Source: Microbacterium galbinum (GTDB taxonomy: Bacteria; Actinomycetota; Actinomycetes; Actinomycetales; Microbacteriaceae). Taken from it: a DNA stretch of 64,000 nt. Position 1 is the first letter of the stretch, and every line of letters begins with the position of its first letter. This document shows, in pieces, positions 1 to 7,643 of the stretch. The DNA is taken from assembly GCF_023091225.1 (NCBI RefSeq), contig NZ_JAHWXM010000001.1, forward strand, positions 1,550,001 to 1,614,000, in the 5' to 3' direction. Under the pieces are notes generated by a model that saw only the letters and a program-made list of their open reading frames with translations, was not told the origin of the DNA and searched no databases. Both the position numbers and the translations under genes were made by a program.

Positions 1-126
1 CCGTCTCGGCTACCGACGTAGAAGCCGGACGCAACGCACGCCCACAAGGCGTCCGCTTGCGGAAGGAGACTCATCGTGTCATCGTACATGCGTCTTCGAC
101 AGCGCGGAGATGTTTCTCAGTGACGA

Positions 127-151
127 GCGCAGTTCGAGGTACTAACTGCGC
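127..151. terminator. Short hairpin at the end of the DUF7882 gene
   Basis: Inverted repeat GCGCAGTT (127-134) and AACTGCGC (144-151) with a 9-base loop. It overlaps the stop codon of the minus-strand DUF7882 gene. There is no clear U-tract, so it is only a possible terminator. I see no gene in bases 1-126. Confidence 0.35.
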
Positions 152-465
152 ACAGTGTCTGGTTGCGCGACCTCGATGGTCTCCTCGACAAGAGAAATTC
201 CACCGCTGCTGTTAGCGGAGTTCATCATGTCCTGGAGCCACCGGTTGTTGATCTTCGGCGACACCGCGTCGTCGAAGATGAAACGCATCGGGATTGAGGG
301 GTGAACCCAGATCGTCTCCCGCCCTGCACGCTCGGGGAGAACCCAGGACAGCGTGAAGGACTCGTTACGGCGCAGCTTGGTGGAGATCACGATCTTGAGG
401 TGAGCGAGCGCGCGATCTTCGATCTCGATCGGTTCCGCTTCGTTCGCGTAGTAGAGAGAGCCCAC
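142..465 (-). CDS. DUF7882 family protein
   Basis: Small cytoplasmic protein of about 107 residues. The N-terminal pattern MGSLYYANEAEPIEIEDR, followed by LAHLKIVISTKLRRNESF and a central TIWVHPSIPMRF, matches a family abundant in Microbacteriaceae as I recall it. Many records call this family an ATP-dependent DNA ligase, but no ligase active-site KxDG motif is present and the length is far too short, so that label should not be used. The GTG at 465 is preferred over the one at 474 because GAGAGGTGG lies at good spacing before it and the product then starts like its relatives. Function is unknown. It is probably chromosomal rather than part of the adjacent element. Confidence 0.7.
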   Translation of the reverse strand: MGSLYYANEAEPIEIEDRALAHLKIVISTKLRRNESFTLSWVLPERAGRETIWVHPSIPMRFIFDDAVSPKINNRWLQDMMNSANSSGGISLVEETIEVAQPDTVRS

Positions 466-563
466 AGCCCCCACCTCTCATTCCGAGTGTTCATCGAACG
501 CCGACTCGGCGCGCAAATCCTGCTCACTCTAAGCCCCAACGGTCACCGTCGCTGACCAGCGCC

Positions 564-600
564 GGGCGAGGGATCATCCCCCACGAATGATCCCTCACCC
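564..600. terminator. Hairpin, possible terminator or operator
   Basis: GAGGGATCAT (568-577) pairs with ATGATCCCTC (587-596). The stem is extended by GGG (564-566) with CCC (598-600). The loop has 9 bases. No U-tract follows on either strand. Confidence 0.4.
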
Positions 601-1150
601 GCCTCGCGGCTCGCGCCGGGTTACCCTGGCATGGGCACCCCGGCGTGGGCTGGGAAGCCCCAACCGGACCAGCGACCTCTTGACCTTCCCAGCACAGGGC
701 GCAAGCTGGCGCTTGAGGCCTGATCTGCAGCTCGGGGGAGTCGCAGACGCCGTGCCTCAGCCGAACCGGGTGCGCCTGGCTCCTTCGTTCGGATCGGAGG
801 AGCCAGGTACCCACGCGATGGCAAGGGGCTGGCGGCCGGCCTCACCCTGAGGGGGGGTACAAGAGGAGGCCGACCGCCAGCGATGCAGAGCGCCACGTTG
901 AGGGACGCACAACCGCCCTGCCACACAAACGTAAGCCCTCTGATGTCTCTGGTGACGCCCCTTGACGTATCCGAGGCACTGAGCAACACCTCATTGGGTA
1001 GTTCTTTCCTTTTGCTATCGAAGAGGACGGACGTACCATGCTTCGAGCGCGCAATCGATTTCATCGGTACCGCGTGAGGGCGGGGAGTCAGAGCGCGGAG
1101 GGGCTCACCTGTAGTCGGGAGGGCTGCAGCGACGATTCGTCCGACATGGG

Positions 1151-1185
1151 TTCGGCCCTCCACGTCTGGGGTGTGGAGGGCCGAA
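1151..1185. terminator. Strong perfect 13-bp hairpin
   Basis: TTCGGCCCTCCAC (1151-1163) pairs perfectly with GTGGAGGGCCGAA (1173-1185) around a 9-base loop. It may be a terminator or an RNA structural element. No gene ends directly at it. Confidence 0.45.
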
Positions 1186-1298
1186 TCGTCCCGCATGCCG
1201 GGGTTTTGACATCGCGGCCAACTCCCATCGGAGGCACCACTGGGGATGATGCCGGGAGCGGTCTGAGGTTCTCAGGGCGCACGCGTTGAAGAAGACAT

Positions 1299-1312
1299 TA
1301 CTAGACCGTCTA
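1299..1312. promoter_or_regulatory. TetR-type palindromic operator overlapping a promoter
   Basis: The inverted repeat CTAGAC-C-GTCTAG lies 10-20 bases upstream of an ATG at 1321. A TTGAAG (about 1287) and TAGATA (about 1309) could be the -35 and -10 boxes. That would place transcription start at or next to the ATG, giving a leaderless message with the operator over the -10 box. This layout is usual for autoregulated TetR-family genes in actinobacteria. No experimental support. Confidence 0.5.
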
Positions 1313-1320
1313 GATAAGTC

Positions 1321-1377
1321 AATGGCGAGGAAAATACCTCGTTTGAGCGTCGACCGCATCGGCCATAAGGGTCCGTG
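1321..1377 (+). pseudogene. Truncated TetR-family regulator start (candidate)
   Basis: The first residues, MARKIPRLSVDRI, read like the start of a TetR repressor (short basic lead, then the first helix). A palindromic operator and promoter sit directly upstream. After about 15 residues the frame loses any TetR character and runs antisense into the 3' end of the serine recombinase gene. The likely reading is that a serine-integrase element inserted just inside a tetR gene, with an element end between about 1360 and 1414. The missing tetR remainder is not found in the window. The similarity rests on only 13 residues, so this is tentative; the end coordinate is approximate. Confidence 0.3.
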
Positions 1378-1414
1378 CGAGCGGGGTAGGCCGCCGTCGC
1401 TAGAAGATGAGAGG

Positions 1415-2938
1415 CTAACTCCAGATCAGCTCGATCCTGTTGGCACTGCCCTCTCGACTCCCCTTGCGCCCTGCCGCCAGCCGATGCACGACTGGAGTGA
1501 CTACGCGGCGAATCACTCTGCGTTGCTCTGCGATGTCGAGGTACTGCCAGGTCGCGGCACGGTCGCTCGATCGCAGGAGTAGTTCGATGCTCGGGTCGAT
1601 GGGAAGCGAGTTTTGCAAGGCGCGTCGTGCGCGCTGGATGATTGGCCGTACTCGAGCCTCTTGATCAAGTAGGAGGTCGACGCGTCGAACAGCAGCCGCC
1701 TCCGCCCGAACCTTCTCAAGGTAGTTCTCGTTCTCGGAGATTGTCGCCAGCAAGGTCTCTCTATGCGCGAGGCTCTCCGTATCCACGGGGTCGGGTGTGA
1801 GAAAGAGATCGGGTTGCGTCATCCGAGCGAAAAGCTGCTCAAGTACCGTGTCTTCCAGAAACGATGCTCGGATGCTGGCGTGCCATCCTTTGGCGTCGGA
1901 GCCTCGTGGAATCCCCGGTATTCCGTAGCAGAAGTAGTACAGAGCCGTGCCGTCGCCAGCGGAACCGCTGACCTGTCGCCCACGGGGCTGGGAATTCCAT
2001 GACCTTAATGGCTGTCGACACACCCCACATTGCGCGATGTTCGACAAGAGGTGTTTCGCCGTGTGATCCCGCGGCCCCTTGCGACTTGGCCCCTCCATGA
2101 TGAGTTGCAGGTGCTGCCAGTCTGCGAACGCTATGAGCGCATCCCACATGCCGTCGCCGACGATCTCTCCCTTGTAGTCGCGTTTGCCGGCGTATGCCGG
2201 AATACGCAGCATCTGCTTCACGATGGACGGTGTCCAAGCGGCTGCCTCGTGTGAAGGCAGGCGACGTGAACCCCGAGTGGGAACCGGGCGGGCGTTGAAG
2301 TCGCGAGCGATTTGGTAGAAGGAGTCCCCCTCGAGCACGCGGCGCGCCGCCTCAACCACGACTGGCGCCTCTTCCGGGTGCGGCTCCACTCGGAGCAGTT
2401 CTCGCGTGAACTCGTCGTACACGCGGAGATAGCCGTAGATGTTCCTTCCGTGCGGGCGCCCAGCATCGGCTGAAGCCCGAGCGCTTCGTCGGCGCCGCTC
2501 AGACGTCTTATCAGACTCGTACTCCGCGTCCACAGCGTCTTCAAGAAGGCTGCGACGATCGCGGGCGTTGGCTGGATCGTAGATGCGGTTATGCGTGGTG
2601 ACCCAGATCCGCACGTTGCGCTCCCGGCAGAGGTCAACGAGATCTACCCACTCACCGACTCGACGCGACCCGCGGCTCGATTCCCAGATCGCGAGAACGT
2701 CTGCGTCGAATTCGTCAGCCTCGAGGTCAGTCACCAGACGTTTGAAGTCCTCGCGTTCCTTCTTGGCGTACCGGCTCGCACTCCTGTCAGCATCCCTGTA
2801 CGGCGGGAGGTCGTGAAGCCGCCACCCCTGCTCCTCGATCGACTTCTTGTTTTCACTGTGCTGTTGGTCGGGGCTTCGCCCCGTGCCGTGCACATCCCTC
2901 GAGACTCGCAGGTACTCGCGAACTGTGAGCTGTTTCAT
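1415..2938 (-). CDS. Large serine recombinase (site-specific integrase)
   Basis: A 507-residue recombinase of the large serine family, which joins attP and attB through a phosphoserine intermediate. The resolvase-type N-terminal domain (about 1-150) begins MKQLTVREYLRVSRD, with Ser13 as the expected nucleophile. A recombinase domain follows (about 170-280, NIYGYLRVYDEF then RIPAYAGKRDYKG), then a zinc-ribbon region with CGVC and a later FCYG, and a C-terminal coiled-coil stretch. The ATG at 2938 removes 49 upstream residues that do not look like the family. The gene stops close to the presumed element end. It is the second integrase type in this block, so two elements may be nested or abutting. 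Confidence 0.85.
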   Translation of the reverse strand: MKQLTVREYLRVSRDVHGTGRSPDQQHSENKKSIEEQGWRLHDLPPYRDADRSASRYAKKEREDFKRLVTDLEADEFDADVLAIWESSRGSRRVGEWVDLVDLCRERNVRIWVTTHNRIYDPANARDRRSLLEDAVDAEYESDKTSERRRRSARASADAGRPHGRNIYGYLRVYDEFTRELLRVEPHPEEAPVVVEAARRVLEGDSFYQIARDFNARPVPTRGSRRLPSHEAAAWTPSIVKQMLRIPAYAGKRDYKGEIVGDGMWDALIAFADWQHLQLIMEGPSRKGPRDHTAKHLLSNIAQCGVCRQPLRSWNSQPRGRQVSGSAGDGTALYYFCYGIPGIPRGSDAKGWHASIRASFLEDTVLEQLFARMTQPDLFLTPDPVDTESLAHRETLLATISENENYLEKVRAEAAAVRRVDLLLDQEARVRPIIQRARRALQNSLPIDPSIELLLRSSDRAATWQYLDIAEQRRVIRRVVTPVVHRLAAGRKGSREGSANRIELIWS

Positions 2939-3036
2939 CCACCAAGCAGACACCCGTGGCCGAGGGTTCGCAATGCGCGACGTCGGAGCCGAGACATACA
3001 ATCGAATCTCTCGGCCGGAGGAAGGAACTGCCGGCG

Positions 3037-3348
3037 ATGGGGAACCCAGGCTCCACGCTCTCCGCGTACCGCGACATGCAGTCACAAGCTCGATCGATCC
3101 TTGAAGCTGCGAAGCACGGTCCGCTGCAGAGCCTCACCGATCGTGAACTCGACATCCGCGAGCAGCCCGTCACGATTTACCCGAGGCCAGCCACCGTGCG
3201 TGCATGGGTGCGTTTCGGCCGCGAAGCCGTGCGCGTCGACGCGAAAGTGATGCGCTCCACTCCCCTCGCCGCCGGCATCGAGTTCCGCGCCGGCGACCAG
3301 ACGTTCCGGTGTTGGGTGTGGGGCAACGCAGTTTCGATGCCGAGCTAG
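3037..3348 (+). CDS. Hypothetical protein of the mobile block
   Basis: Small protein of 103 residues, divergent from the serine recombinase with a shared 98-base intergenic region. The ATG at 3037 is preceded by GGAGGAAGG. The product is hydrophilic at the N terminus and ends in a beta-rich part (AWVRFGREAVRVDAK, then FRCWVWGNAV). No family recognised. Base composition is lower in GC than the chromosome further right, consistent with transfer. Confidence 0.6.
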   Translation: MGNPGSTLSAYRDMQSQARSILEAAKHGPLQSLTDRELDIREQPVTIYPRPATVRAWVRFGREAVRVDAKVMRSTPLAAGIEFRAGDQTFRCWVWGNAVSMPS

Positions 3349-3437
3349 CCGTTAGCGCCGCCGAATATCGGCAACATAACAGCCATGCGGTCCGCGTGCC
3401 GTGCGACCAGGACGACCCAACCGCTAACGTGTGACGA

Positions 3438-4196
3438 GTGTTCACGATCATTGGATCCCTTGCCGACCGGTACTGGCCGGTCTTGGTGTCGGTCCTAGGT
3501 GCGATCGCTCTAGCTCTGTTCGGCACCGTATGGGTCGCTGCGGCGGATGTGATCGGGATGTTCTGGACGGTTACCTTCATCGTCGCTGCCGCGCTGCTGT
3601 CCGTGTTCGGCGGCGTGTTCATGGCGATCGCGCAGGAACTGCGGACCCAACGGACAGAGTCGGAGTTGCTCACCGTGATGCGCTCCACGATCATCCCCCT
3701 GGCCGAACAGGTCATCGTGGTGAAGAAGCCTGTCGTCGGAGTAGACATGGAGAATCTAGCTACCGAGCTCGCGCTCCATTGCCGAGCCCTCGTTCGAGAT
3801 AAGGACGCGATCTGTGATGTCAACGTCTACCGCGTGATGTCTCACGGACTTGATCGCGTCAACAGAGCCTCGCGGGAAGCTCGCATCAGTTTCAAGAACA
3901 CGACGAAGAACACCCCGCGAGCGATCGAAGAACGTCGTACCGTCGAGCGTGTGGTGGCGGGCGAAGTCACCTTCTGCCCCGACGTGAACAGCAAGAAGTG
4001 GCAGAAGCGGTTCTCGCTCGAGAAGAAGACTCGCGACTACCGCTGCTTCATCTCCGTTCCGGTCTTCAACGAGTCCCACAAGGTGATCGGGATGCTGTCG
4101 ATCAACAGCAGCCGCAAGGGCGGACTGAGCGACCTCCACAAGAGCCACATGGAGACGGCCGCAAAACTGTACGCGCGTGCAGCCGCCACTTCGTGA
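3438..4196 (+). CDS. Two-TM membrane protein with GAF-like domain
   Basis: A 252-residue protein with two hydrophobic segments at about residues 11-33 and 38-62. A linker and a C-terminal cytosolic domain (about 95-245) follow. Late strands such as RDYRCFISVPVFNESHKVIG and GMLSINSSRKGGL resemble a GAF small-molecule-sensing domain. The GTG at 3438 has a possible -10 box TAACGT eight bases upstream, so the message could be leaderless. No enzyme domain is fused and no nucleotide cyclase is adjacent. It could be a sensor or a membrane effector carried as cargo. GAF assignment is by pattern only. Confidence 0.6.
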   Translation: MFTIIGSLADRYWPVLVSVLGAIALALFGTVWVAAADVIGMFWTVTFIVAAALLSVFGGVFMAIAQELRTQRTESELLTVMRSTIIPLAEQVIVVKKPVVGVDMENLATELALHCRALVRDKDAICDVNVYRVMSHGLDRVNRASREARISFKNTTKNTPRAIEERRTVERVVAGEVTFCPDVNSKKWQKRFSLEKKTRDYRCFISVPVFNESHKVIGMLSINSSRKGGLSDLHKSHMETAAKLYARAAATS

Positions 4197-4288
4197 AAAT
4201 TAGCGCGTACATCACAGAAATCATCAGCCTTTCCACTCCTTGATGAGGCAGTATTGGAGTGGGGACGCAACCGAACAGGAGGAAGCTG

Positions 4289-4435
4289 ATGGCACATGAC
4301 CGTTACACCAAAGACGACGAAGCTCGTTTCCTCGAGATCATCGAACTCCGTGACGCCGTGCGAGCCGAAGAAGACCAGGCGGCGCATCGTCGGACCATGA
4401 AGCGAATCGGTTTCAGGCCAAACGAAGAGCAGTGA
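4289..4435 (+). CDS. Small charged protein (48 aa)
   Basis: A 48-residue product beginning MAHDRYTKDDEARFLEIIEL, very rich in Asp, Glu, Arg and His. It has an excellent ribosome binding site (AGGAGGAAG) before the ATG, and a strong terminator follows 13 bases after the stop. It lies 92 bases after the GAF membrane protein on the same strand and may be co-expressed. No homology recognised. Confidence 0.55.
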   Translation: MAHDRYTKDDEARFLEIIELRDAVRAEEDQAAHRRTMKRIGFRPNEEQ

Positions 4436-4448
4436 TCCATGAACACAG

Positions 4449-4475
4449 AGCCCCCGCCGCGTCGGGGGCTTTGTC
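4449..4475 (+). terminator. Rho-independent terminator
   Basis: AGCCCCC (4449-4455) pairs with GGGGGCT (4464-4470), followed by TTGTCGTCT. It closes the plus-strand cargo unit that includes the 48-residue gene. Confidence 0.75.
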
Positions 4476-4542
4476 GTCTACCTAGACAGCTCCGCCCTCG
4501 TCGCCACAAGCCCGCCCCAGCTGAAGCTAGGGCGAGCCAACA

Positions 4543-4582
4543 AGCGGGGATCGGAACTAAACCAAGTAGCTCCGATCCCGCT
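4543..4582 (-). terminator. Hairpin terminator after the minus-strand phage-like run
   Basis: AGCGGGGATCGGA (4543-4555) pairs with TCCGATCCCGCT (4571-4582) with one bulged G. It starts seven bases past the stop of the gene ending at 4590 and probably ends that minus-strand unit. Confidence 0.6.
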
Positions 4583-4589
4583 CTTAGTA

Positions 4590-4853
4590 TCACTCCTCTT
4601 CGTCGCCTCGTTCGATTGAGTCGGCCGCGCCCACCCCATCCTGCTCGAGCAGATCGACAAGGTTGCCGATCCCGAACGCGAGGTTGTGCACCTCTGCCGT
4701 CAGCTTCGCGATCATGGCGTGCTGCTGATCCGGCGAAAGACCAGGCCCACCGTTCTCTGTGTGCGACTGGTTCAGCTCCATGCTGAGCTTCAGCGCGTTC
4801 GTCTGAGCGTTGGAGAGGATCGTGCGGATGTCGTCGTACTTCTCGCTGAACAT
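4590..4853 (-). CDS. Small phage-related protein (87 aa)
   Basis: An 87-residue, mostly helical, acidic protein beginning MFSEKYDDIRTILSNAQ and ending DSIERGDEEE. It lies directly downstream of the tail-tip-like gene and shares its strand. Small proteins in this position are common at the end of tail modules in actinobacterial phages. No specific function can be assigned. Confidence 0.6.
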   Translation of the reverse strand: MFSEKYDDIRTILSNAQTNALKLSMELNQSHTENGGPGLSPDQQHAMIAKLTAEVHNLAFGIGNLVDLLEQDGVGAADSIERGDEEE

Positions 4854-4903
4854 GAGTGTCCCTTCAATCGTGGTGCAATGAAAACGCAGGTTTCCGACAT
4901 CGG

Positions 4904-5551
4904 TCAGGCTGCGCGGTAGAGCTTCCCGTTCGACGGATCAACCAGAACCGCCTTCGCCCCAGACGGTGCACCAGTCGGCAGCGAGTCCAAGATGATGTTC
5001 GGGGCCGCGATACGCGCCTGAGCCGTCGTCACCGAGATCGCCGCACCCGTAGCCCGCAACCATGCCGTGAGCGTATTCACAGAGATGTCCGCAGACCCAC
5101 CCGGGACCAGACCGATACTCGACGTGCCGCCCGTCAAACCCACAGCGACCTTCGCGCCATTCGACAACACCAGCTCACCGTTCTCCAACCACGCAGACCC
5201 CACAGTCACCCGGTTCGGCTCAACCGTCACATTGCCGGCAGTAACCTTCCCACCACCCGTGAGGTTCACGTTCCCTTGCTGCGTGGTGTTGCCCGTCTGG
5301 GTGACATTCCCCGTGATCGTCCCCGGACCCTCAAGCCGCCACGGACCCACCCACCGGAACTCCCCGTTACCGATCAACTGGCCCACGATCTGCAACGTGC
5401 CCCCTGAGTCGATCAGCAACAGCCCACCGATGAAACGTAGCCGGCCGTTCGTCACCGACGAGTTCTCGAGAGGACGCGCGTTCTGCAGTCGGCGCACTTC
5501 CTGTTGCAACTTCCGAACCTGCGCGAATCCATCCGACAGATCATCAGCCAT
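4904..5551 (-). CDS. Phage tail-tip / minor structural protein-like
   Basis: A 215-residue protein with a short N-terminal coiled coil (residues about 10-25, QVRKLQQEVRRLQNA). A long glycine- and threonine-rich, repeat-like beta region follows (GGLLLIDSGGTLQIVGQL, then EGPGTITGNVTQTGNTTQQG). This architecture is typical of small minor tail or receptor-interacting proteins in Microbacterium prophages, as I recall them. A good AGG-type site precedes the ATG. No tail tube, tape measure or baseplate gene is nearby, so it appears as an orphan left after deletion or as a captured gene. Confidence 0.6.
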   Translation of the reverse strand: MADDLSDGFAQVRKLQQEVRRLQNARPLENSSVTNGRLRFIGGLLLIDSGGTLQIVGQLIGNGEFRWVGPWRLEGPGTITGNVTQTGNTTQQGNVNLTGGGKVTAGNVTVEPNRVTVGSAWLENGELVLSNGAKVAVGLTGGTSSIGLVPGGSADISVNTLTAWLRATGAAISVTTAQARIAAPNIILDSLPTGAPSGAKAVLVDPSNGKLYRAA

Positions 5552-5689
5552 CTCATACCTCCAAAGTCATAAGTTCCTTCAACGTCATACGGGTGACAGC
5601 CCTGGCCACCCACCCCCTCCCACTGCCCCTCAAGTCGCTCCCGAGGCATTGCGAGATTCACGCACACAGGGATCGAAACGATCGGCCCT

Positions 5690-5980
5690 CTAAAGCCCGC
5701 CATGAGCGATTTCCCACGCCGGGTCGAAGGGGGCGTTAGGGATCGGGTGGGCCTCGTCTTCCTCTCGCATTCGGGCGAGATCTCCACCAGGCCACCCGTG
5801 CTTAGCGGAGTGCTGTTCTCGACGCGCCACCCACGACCCGCGGCGGTCGAGCCAGAGTTCGAACTGCTTCTTTCGCAGCACGTACGGCAACCCCGGGTCA
5901 TCGACAGGTGCGGGCGGCAGCGCATCGACTCCGAGCAATTCGACGTCCACCCCGAGGTCAGTTGTCTTCTTCCGCCGCAC
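5690..5980 (-). CDS. Phage-like hypothetical protein (96 aa)
   Basis: A 96-residue protein rich in Asp, Arg and Trp (QFELWLDRRGSWVARREQ). The GTG at 5980 lies behind GAAGGCGG. Its start overlaps the preceding 55-residue frame by 23 bases, in line with translational coupling. It is the last gene of the run that begins with the terminase small subunit-like gene; a large terminase would normally be expected here and is absent. Function unknown. Confidence 0.55.
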   Translation of the reverse strand: MRRKKTTDLGVDVELLGVDALPPAPVDDPGLPYVLRKKQFELWLDRRGSWVARREQHSAKHGWPGGDLARMREEDEAHPIPNAPFDPAWEIAHGGL

Positions 5981-6125
5981 GATTCACCGCCTTCGATCCC
6001 GAGTGTCCGTCGTTTCGGATCGGCGGCCACGGCAGGCCAGCCGCCCGCCGGCGCGCAGCGACCGCACGCATCAGAATCTCGACCGGCGTTTCTACGCGTT
6101 CACCGCCTTGCCGTTTTCGCCTCAT
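5958..6125 (-). CDS. Tiny basic protein (55 aa), ATGA-coupled
   Basis: A 55-residue frame starting MRRKRQGGERVETPVEILMR. Its ATG shares bases with the TGA of the gene ending at 6122, and its end overlaps the next GTG start. The double overlap and reasonable codon use support a real small gene. The product is strongly basic and might bind nucleic acid. No family recognised. Confidence 0.45.
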   Translation of the reverse strand: MRRKRQGGERVETPVEILMRAVAARRRAAGLPWPPIRNDGHSGSKAVNRAAEEDN

Positions 6126-6352
6126 CGGTCCTGCCCTTCATCGAGATCCGGGTACGGCGCCCGACGCCCCATACGGCGTGCACGCACATTCGCGCCCGGA
6201 CCCAAGACCGCGATGATGTCGGGCCACGCGTTCGGGTTCCTCTCCCACCACCGCTTCCGCGAGGCGAGCCAGTCCTGTAGCGGACCAGCATCGTCGAACA
6301 CGCGTAGCTCCGCAGGCACGGGTGTGGAGCTGTCCACACGCTTCCGACGCAT
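6122..6352 (-). CDS. Small phage-like protein (76 aa)
   Basis: A 76-residue product beginning MRRKRVDSSTPVPAELRVFD. It contains DWLASRKRWWERNPNAWPD, an aromatic and arginine-rich stretch. The start overlaps the end of the terminase small subunit-like gene and the end overlaps the next ATG, so it belongs to a tightly coupled operon. Function unknown; packaging-associated by context only. Confidence 0.55.
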   Translation of the reverse strand: MRRKRVDSSTPVPAELRVFDDAGPLQDWLASRKRWWERNPNAWPDIIAVLGPGANVRARRMGRRAPYPDLDEGQDR

Positions 6353-6693
6353 CAGGCGACCTTCCGCATCCGGTAGACGCCACGGGCGCCTGACGACGAC
6401 GGCAACGCGTCCTCCTCAAGCCCCGGAACCTGCAGGGTCGCAAGCAATCGGGCTAGGGCCAGTTGGTGCTGTCGGATCTCAGCAATCGCTGGATGCAACC
6501 GCATGCCCTGCGATGACGCGAGCATGGTCCCGTCGTCGGCGAGCTGTCGACGTAGCGTGACGATCATGTCGCGCACCCGGCACGCTTCCTCGAGCTGCGC
6601 AAGCTCATGACCGGCGAGGTCGAAGTCCGCCGTGATCGCGTCCCACAGTTTTCGTCCAGCGGCGTTCAGCCCGGACGGTCGTTTGACTGTCAT
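6352..6693 (-). CDS. Terminase small subunit-like protein (P27 type)
   Basis: A 113-residue protein with the layout of small terminase subunits: a short basic lead, then GLNAAGRKLWDAITADFDLAG and helical repeats (ELAQLEEACRVRDMIVTLRR, then HPAIAEIRQHQLALARLL). Such proteins recognise phage DNA for packaging together with a large ATPase subunit. No large terminase, portal or capsid gene occurs in the window. A small terminase alone fits either a deleted prophage or a satellite that redirects a helper phage. The family call is by pattern and moderately secure. Confidence 0.6.
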   Translation of the reverse strand: MTVKRPSGLNAAGRKLWDAITADFDLAGHELAQLEEACRVRDMIVTLRRQLADDGTMLASSQGMRLHPAIAEIRQHQLALARLLATLQVPGLEEDALPSSSGARGVYRMRKVA

Positions 6694-6769
6694 GACCGAT
6701 CTCCTTTCTGCCCTTCAAGGGCCAGTCGTTTCGTGAGCCGGGGAGGGATGCTCGCAATGCCTTGGGTGC

Positions 6770-6807
6770 GAGATGGGCACCCCGGGGAGGGTGGGGCGCC
6801 CATCTCT
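6770..6807. terminator. Strong hairpin between gene runs
   Basis: GAGATGGGC (6770-6778) pairs with GCCCATCTC (6799-6807), extended by CCCC/GGGG past a single mismatch. It lies immediately after the stop of the minus-strand gene at 6809 and separates two gene groups. On the plus strand it is followed by TTTC. Confidence 0.6.
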
Positions 6808-6808
6808 T

Positions 6809-7084
6809 TCACCAAGAGCTGATGCCGCGGTTCGAGACAGATACCGCACGCCTCGGACGGTTGCCGGCTTCGATGATGGAGGCGGGTTTGGCGGCTTCTA
6901 GCCCCGCGAAGTCCCCTGTGATCTGCAGGCTGATCTCCGTCGCTGGCGTCACCGCGATGAGCAGATCATCCGTCGGCGAGATCCAACCGCCTTTGCGTGA
7001 CTGGATCATCGCAGCCTCTCCCAGCACGCTCGCTTCCTCGTCGGGGAGCTCGAAGACGTGAGAACCGATCGTCACGACCCCCAT
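6809..7084 (-). CDS. Hypothetical protein of the mobile block (91 aa)
   Basis: A 91-residue protein beginning MGVVTIGSHVFELPDEEASV, mostly short beta strands. Its ATG overlaps the stop of the coiled-coil gene upstream (ATGA), so the two are translated together. No domain recognised. Confidence 0.55.
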   Translation of the reverse strand: MGVVTIGSHVFELPDEEASVLGEAAMIQSRKGGWISPTDDLLIAVTPATEISLQITGDFAGLEAAKPASIIEAGNRPRRAVSVSNRGISSW

Positions 7085-7632
7085 CAGTCGATGACCGATC
7101 CGTACGCCATCGATCGGCTGAGGACGTGACGAATGTCGTTGAGCGAGGTGTTCAGCGCACTGATGTCATTGACGACGCCAGCGGAGGCGGGGTAGCTCTT
7201 GCCGACCTCATCGATCGCATTCGGCCAGCCGGCGTCGAGTGACCGCCGCAGAATCGCGTTGGTCATTGACCGGTCTCCGCTGCGCACGCTGCGTTCGATG
7301 AGACGCAGCGCTTCAGCTTCGTCCTTGATGTTGTCGGCTCGATCCTGAGCATCTCGTTCCGCGATGATGTCACTCGACGAGATAGTCGACCCGAACAGCA
7401 CTCGCTGCGATGACTCGAGCTTCTCGTTGATCAGGCGCAGTTCCTCCGCCTGAAGTGCCGAAATGCGAGCGTCGGCGCGAGCCTTCGAATCCTTGATCTG
7501 CTCCTGCTTGCCCTGGAGGCTCAAGCTCTTGTCGTTGTGGACGGAGTTGCGAAGACTGCTGTGTGCTGCCCGAACTGCTGATGCTTCCGAACGCAGTCCG
7601 TCGAGCTTGCTTTCGAGGTAGTCAAGTGCCAT
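7084..7632 (-). CDS. Coiled-coil protein, unknown function
   Basis: A 182-residue, highly helical protein. Heptad-like segments run over about residues 1-80 (ALDYLESKLDGLRSEASAV, then KQEQIKDSKARADARISALQ), with further acidic helices (RADNIKDEAEALRLIERSV). The ATG at 7632 follows AAGGAGAAAACC; a longer frame upstream lacks such a site and is rejected. In phages, proteins of this look can be scaffolds or structural chaperones, but there is no capsid gene here. Confidence 0.6.
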   Translation of the reverse strand: MALDYLESKLDGLRSEASAVRAAHSSLRNSVHNDKSLSLQGKQEQIKDSKARADARISALQAEELRLINEKLESSQRVLFGSTISSSDIIAERDAQDRADNIKDEAEALRLIERSVRSGDRSMTNAILRRSLDAGWPNAIDEVGKSYPASAGVVNDISALNTSLNDIRHVLSRSMAYGSVID

Positions 7633-7643
7633 TGGTTTTCTCC

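Larger units (their letters stand above)
466..1298. other. Non-coding, hairpin-rich stretch
   Basis: About 830 bases without a convincing gene. The open frames here have no ribosome binding site and no family resemblance. The stretch carries four strong inverted repeats: 564-600 (10-bp arms GAGGGATCAT), 775-807 (10-bp arms CCTGGCTCCT), 828-881 (16-bp arms with one mismatch) and 1151-1185 (13-bp perfect arms TTCGGCCCTCCAC). Such density of stems is compatible with terminators, a structured RNA or an element end. I could not match it to SRP RNA, RNase P, 6S or tmRNA. Confidence 0.5.

Noticed and set aside
280..310. Possible left copy of the tRNA-Ser 3' end (GAGGGGTGAACCC)
   Set aside because: Only short scattered matches to the tRNA end, and it lies inside the DUF7882 coding sequence.
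142..465. Label of ATP-dependent DNA ligase for the first gene
   Set aside because: Often attached to this family, but no KxDG motif is present and the protein has about 107 residues.
600..900. Possible SRP RNA, RNase P RNA or tmRNA
   Set aside because: Short GC-rich similarities only; the conserved core motifs of these RNAs are not found.
621..1196. Long minus-strand frame of 191 codons in the hairpin-rich region
   Set aside because: No ribosome site, no family resemblance, and the frame runs through several strong inverted repeats.
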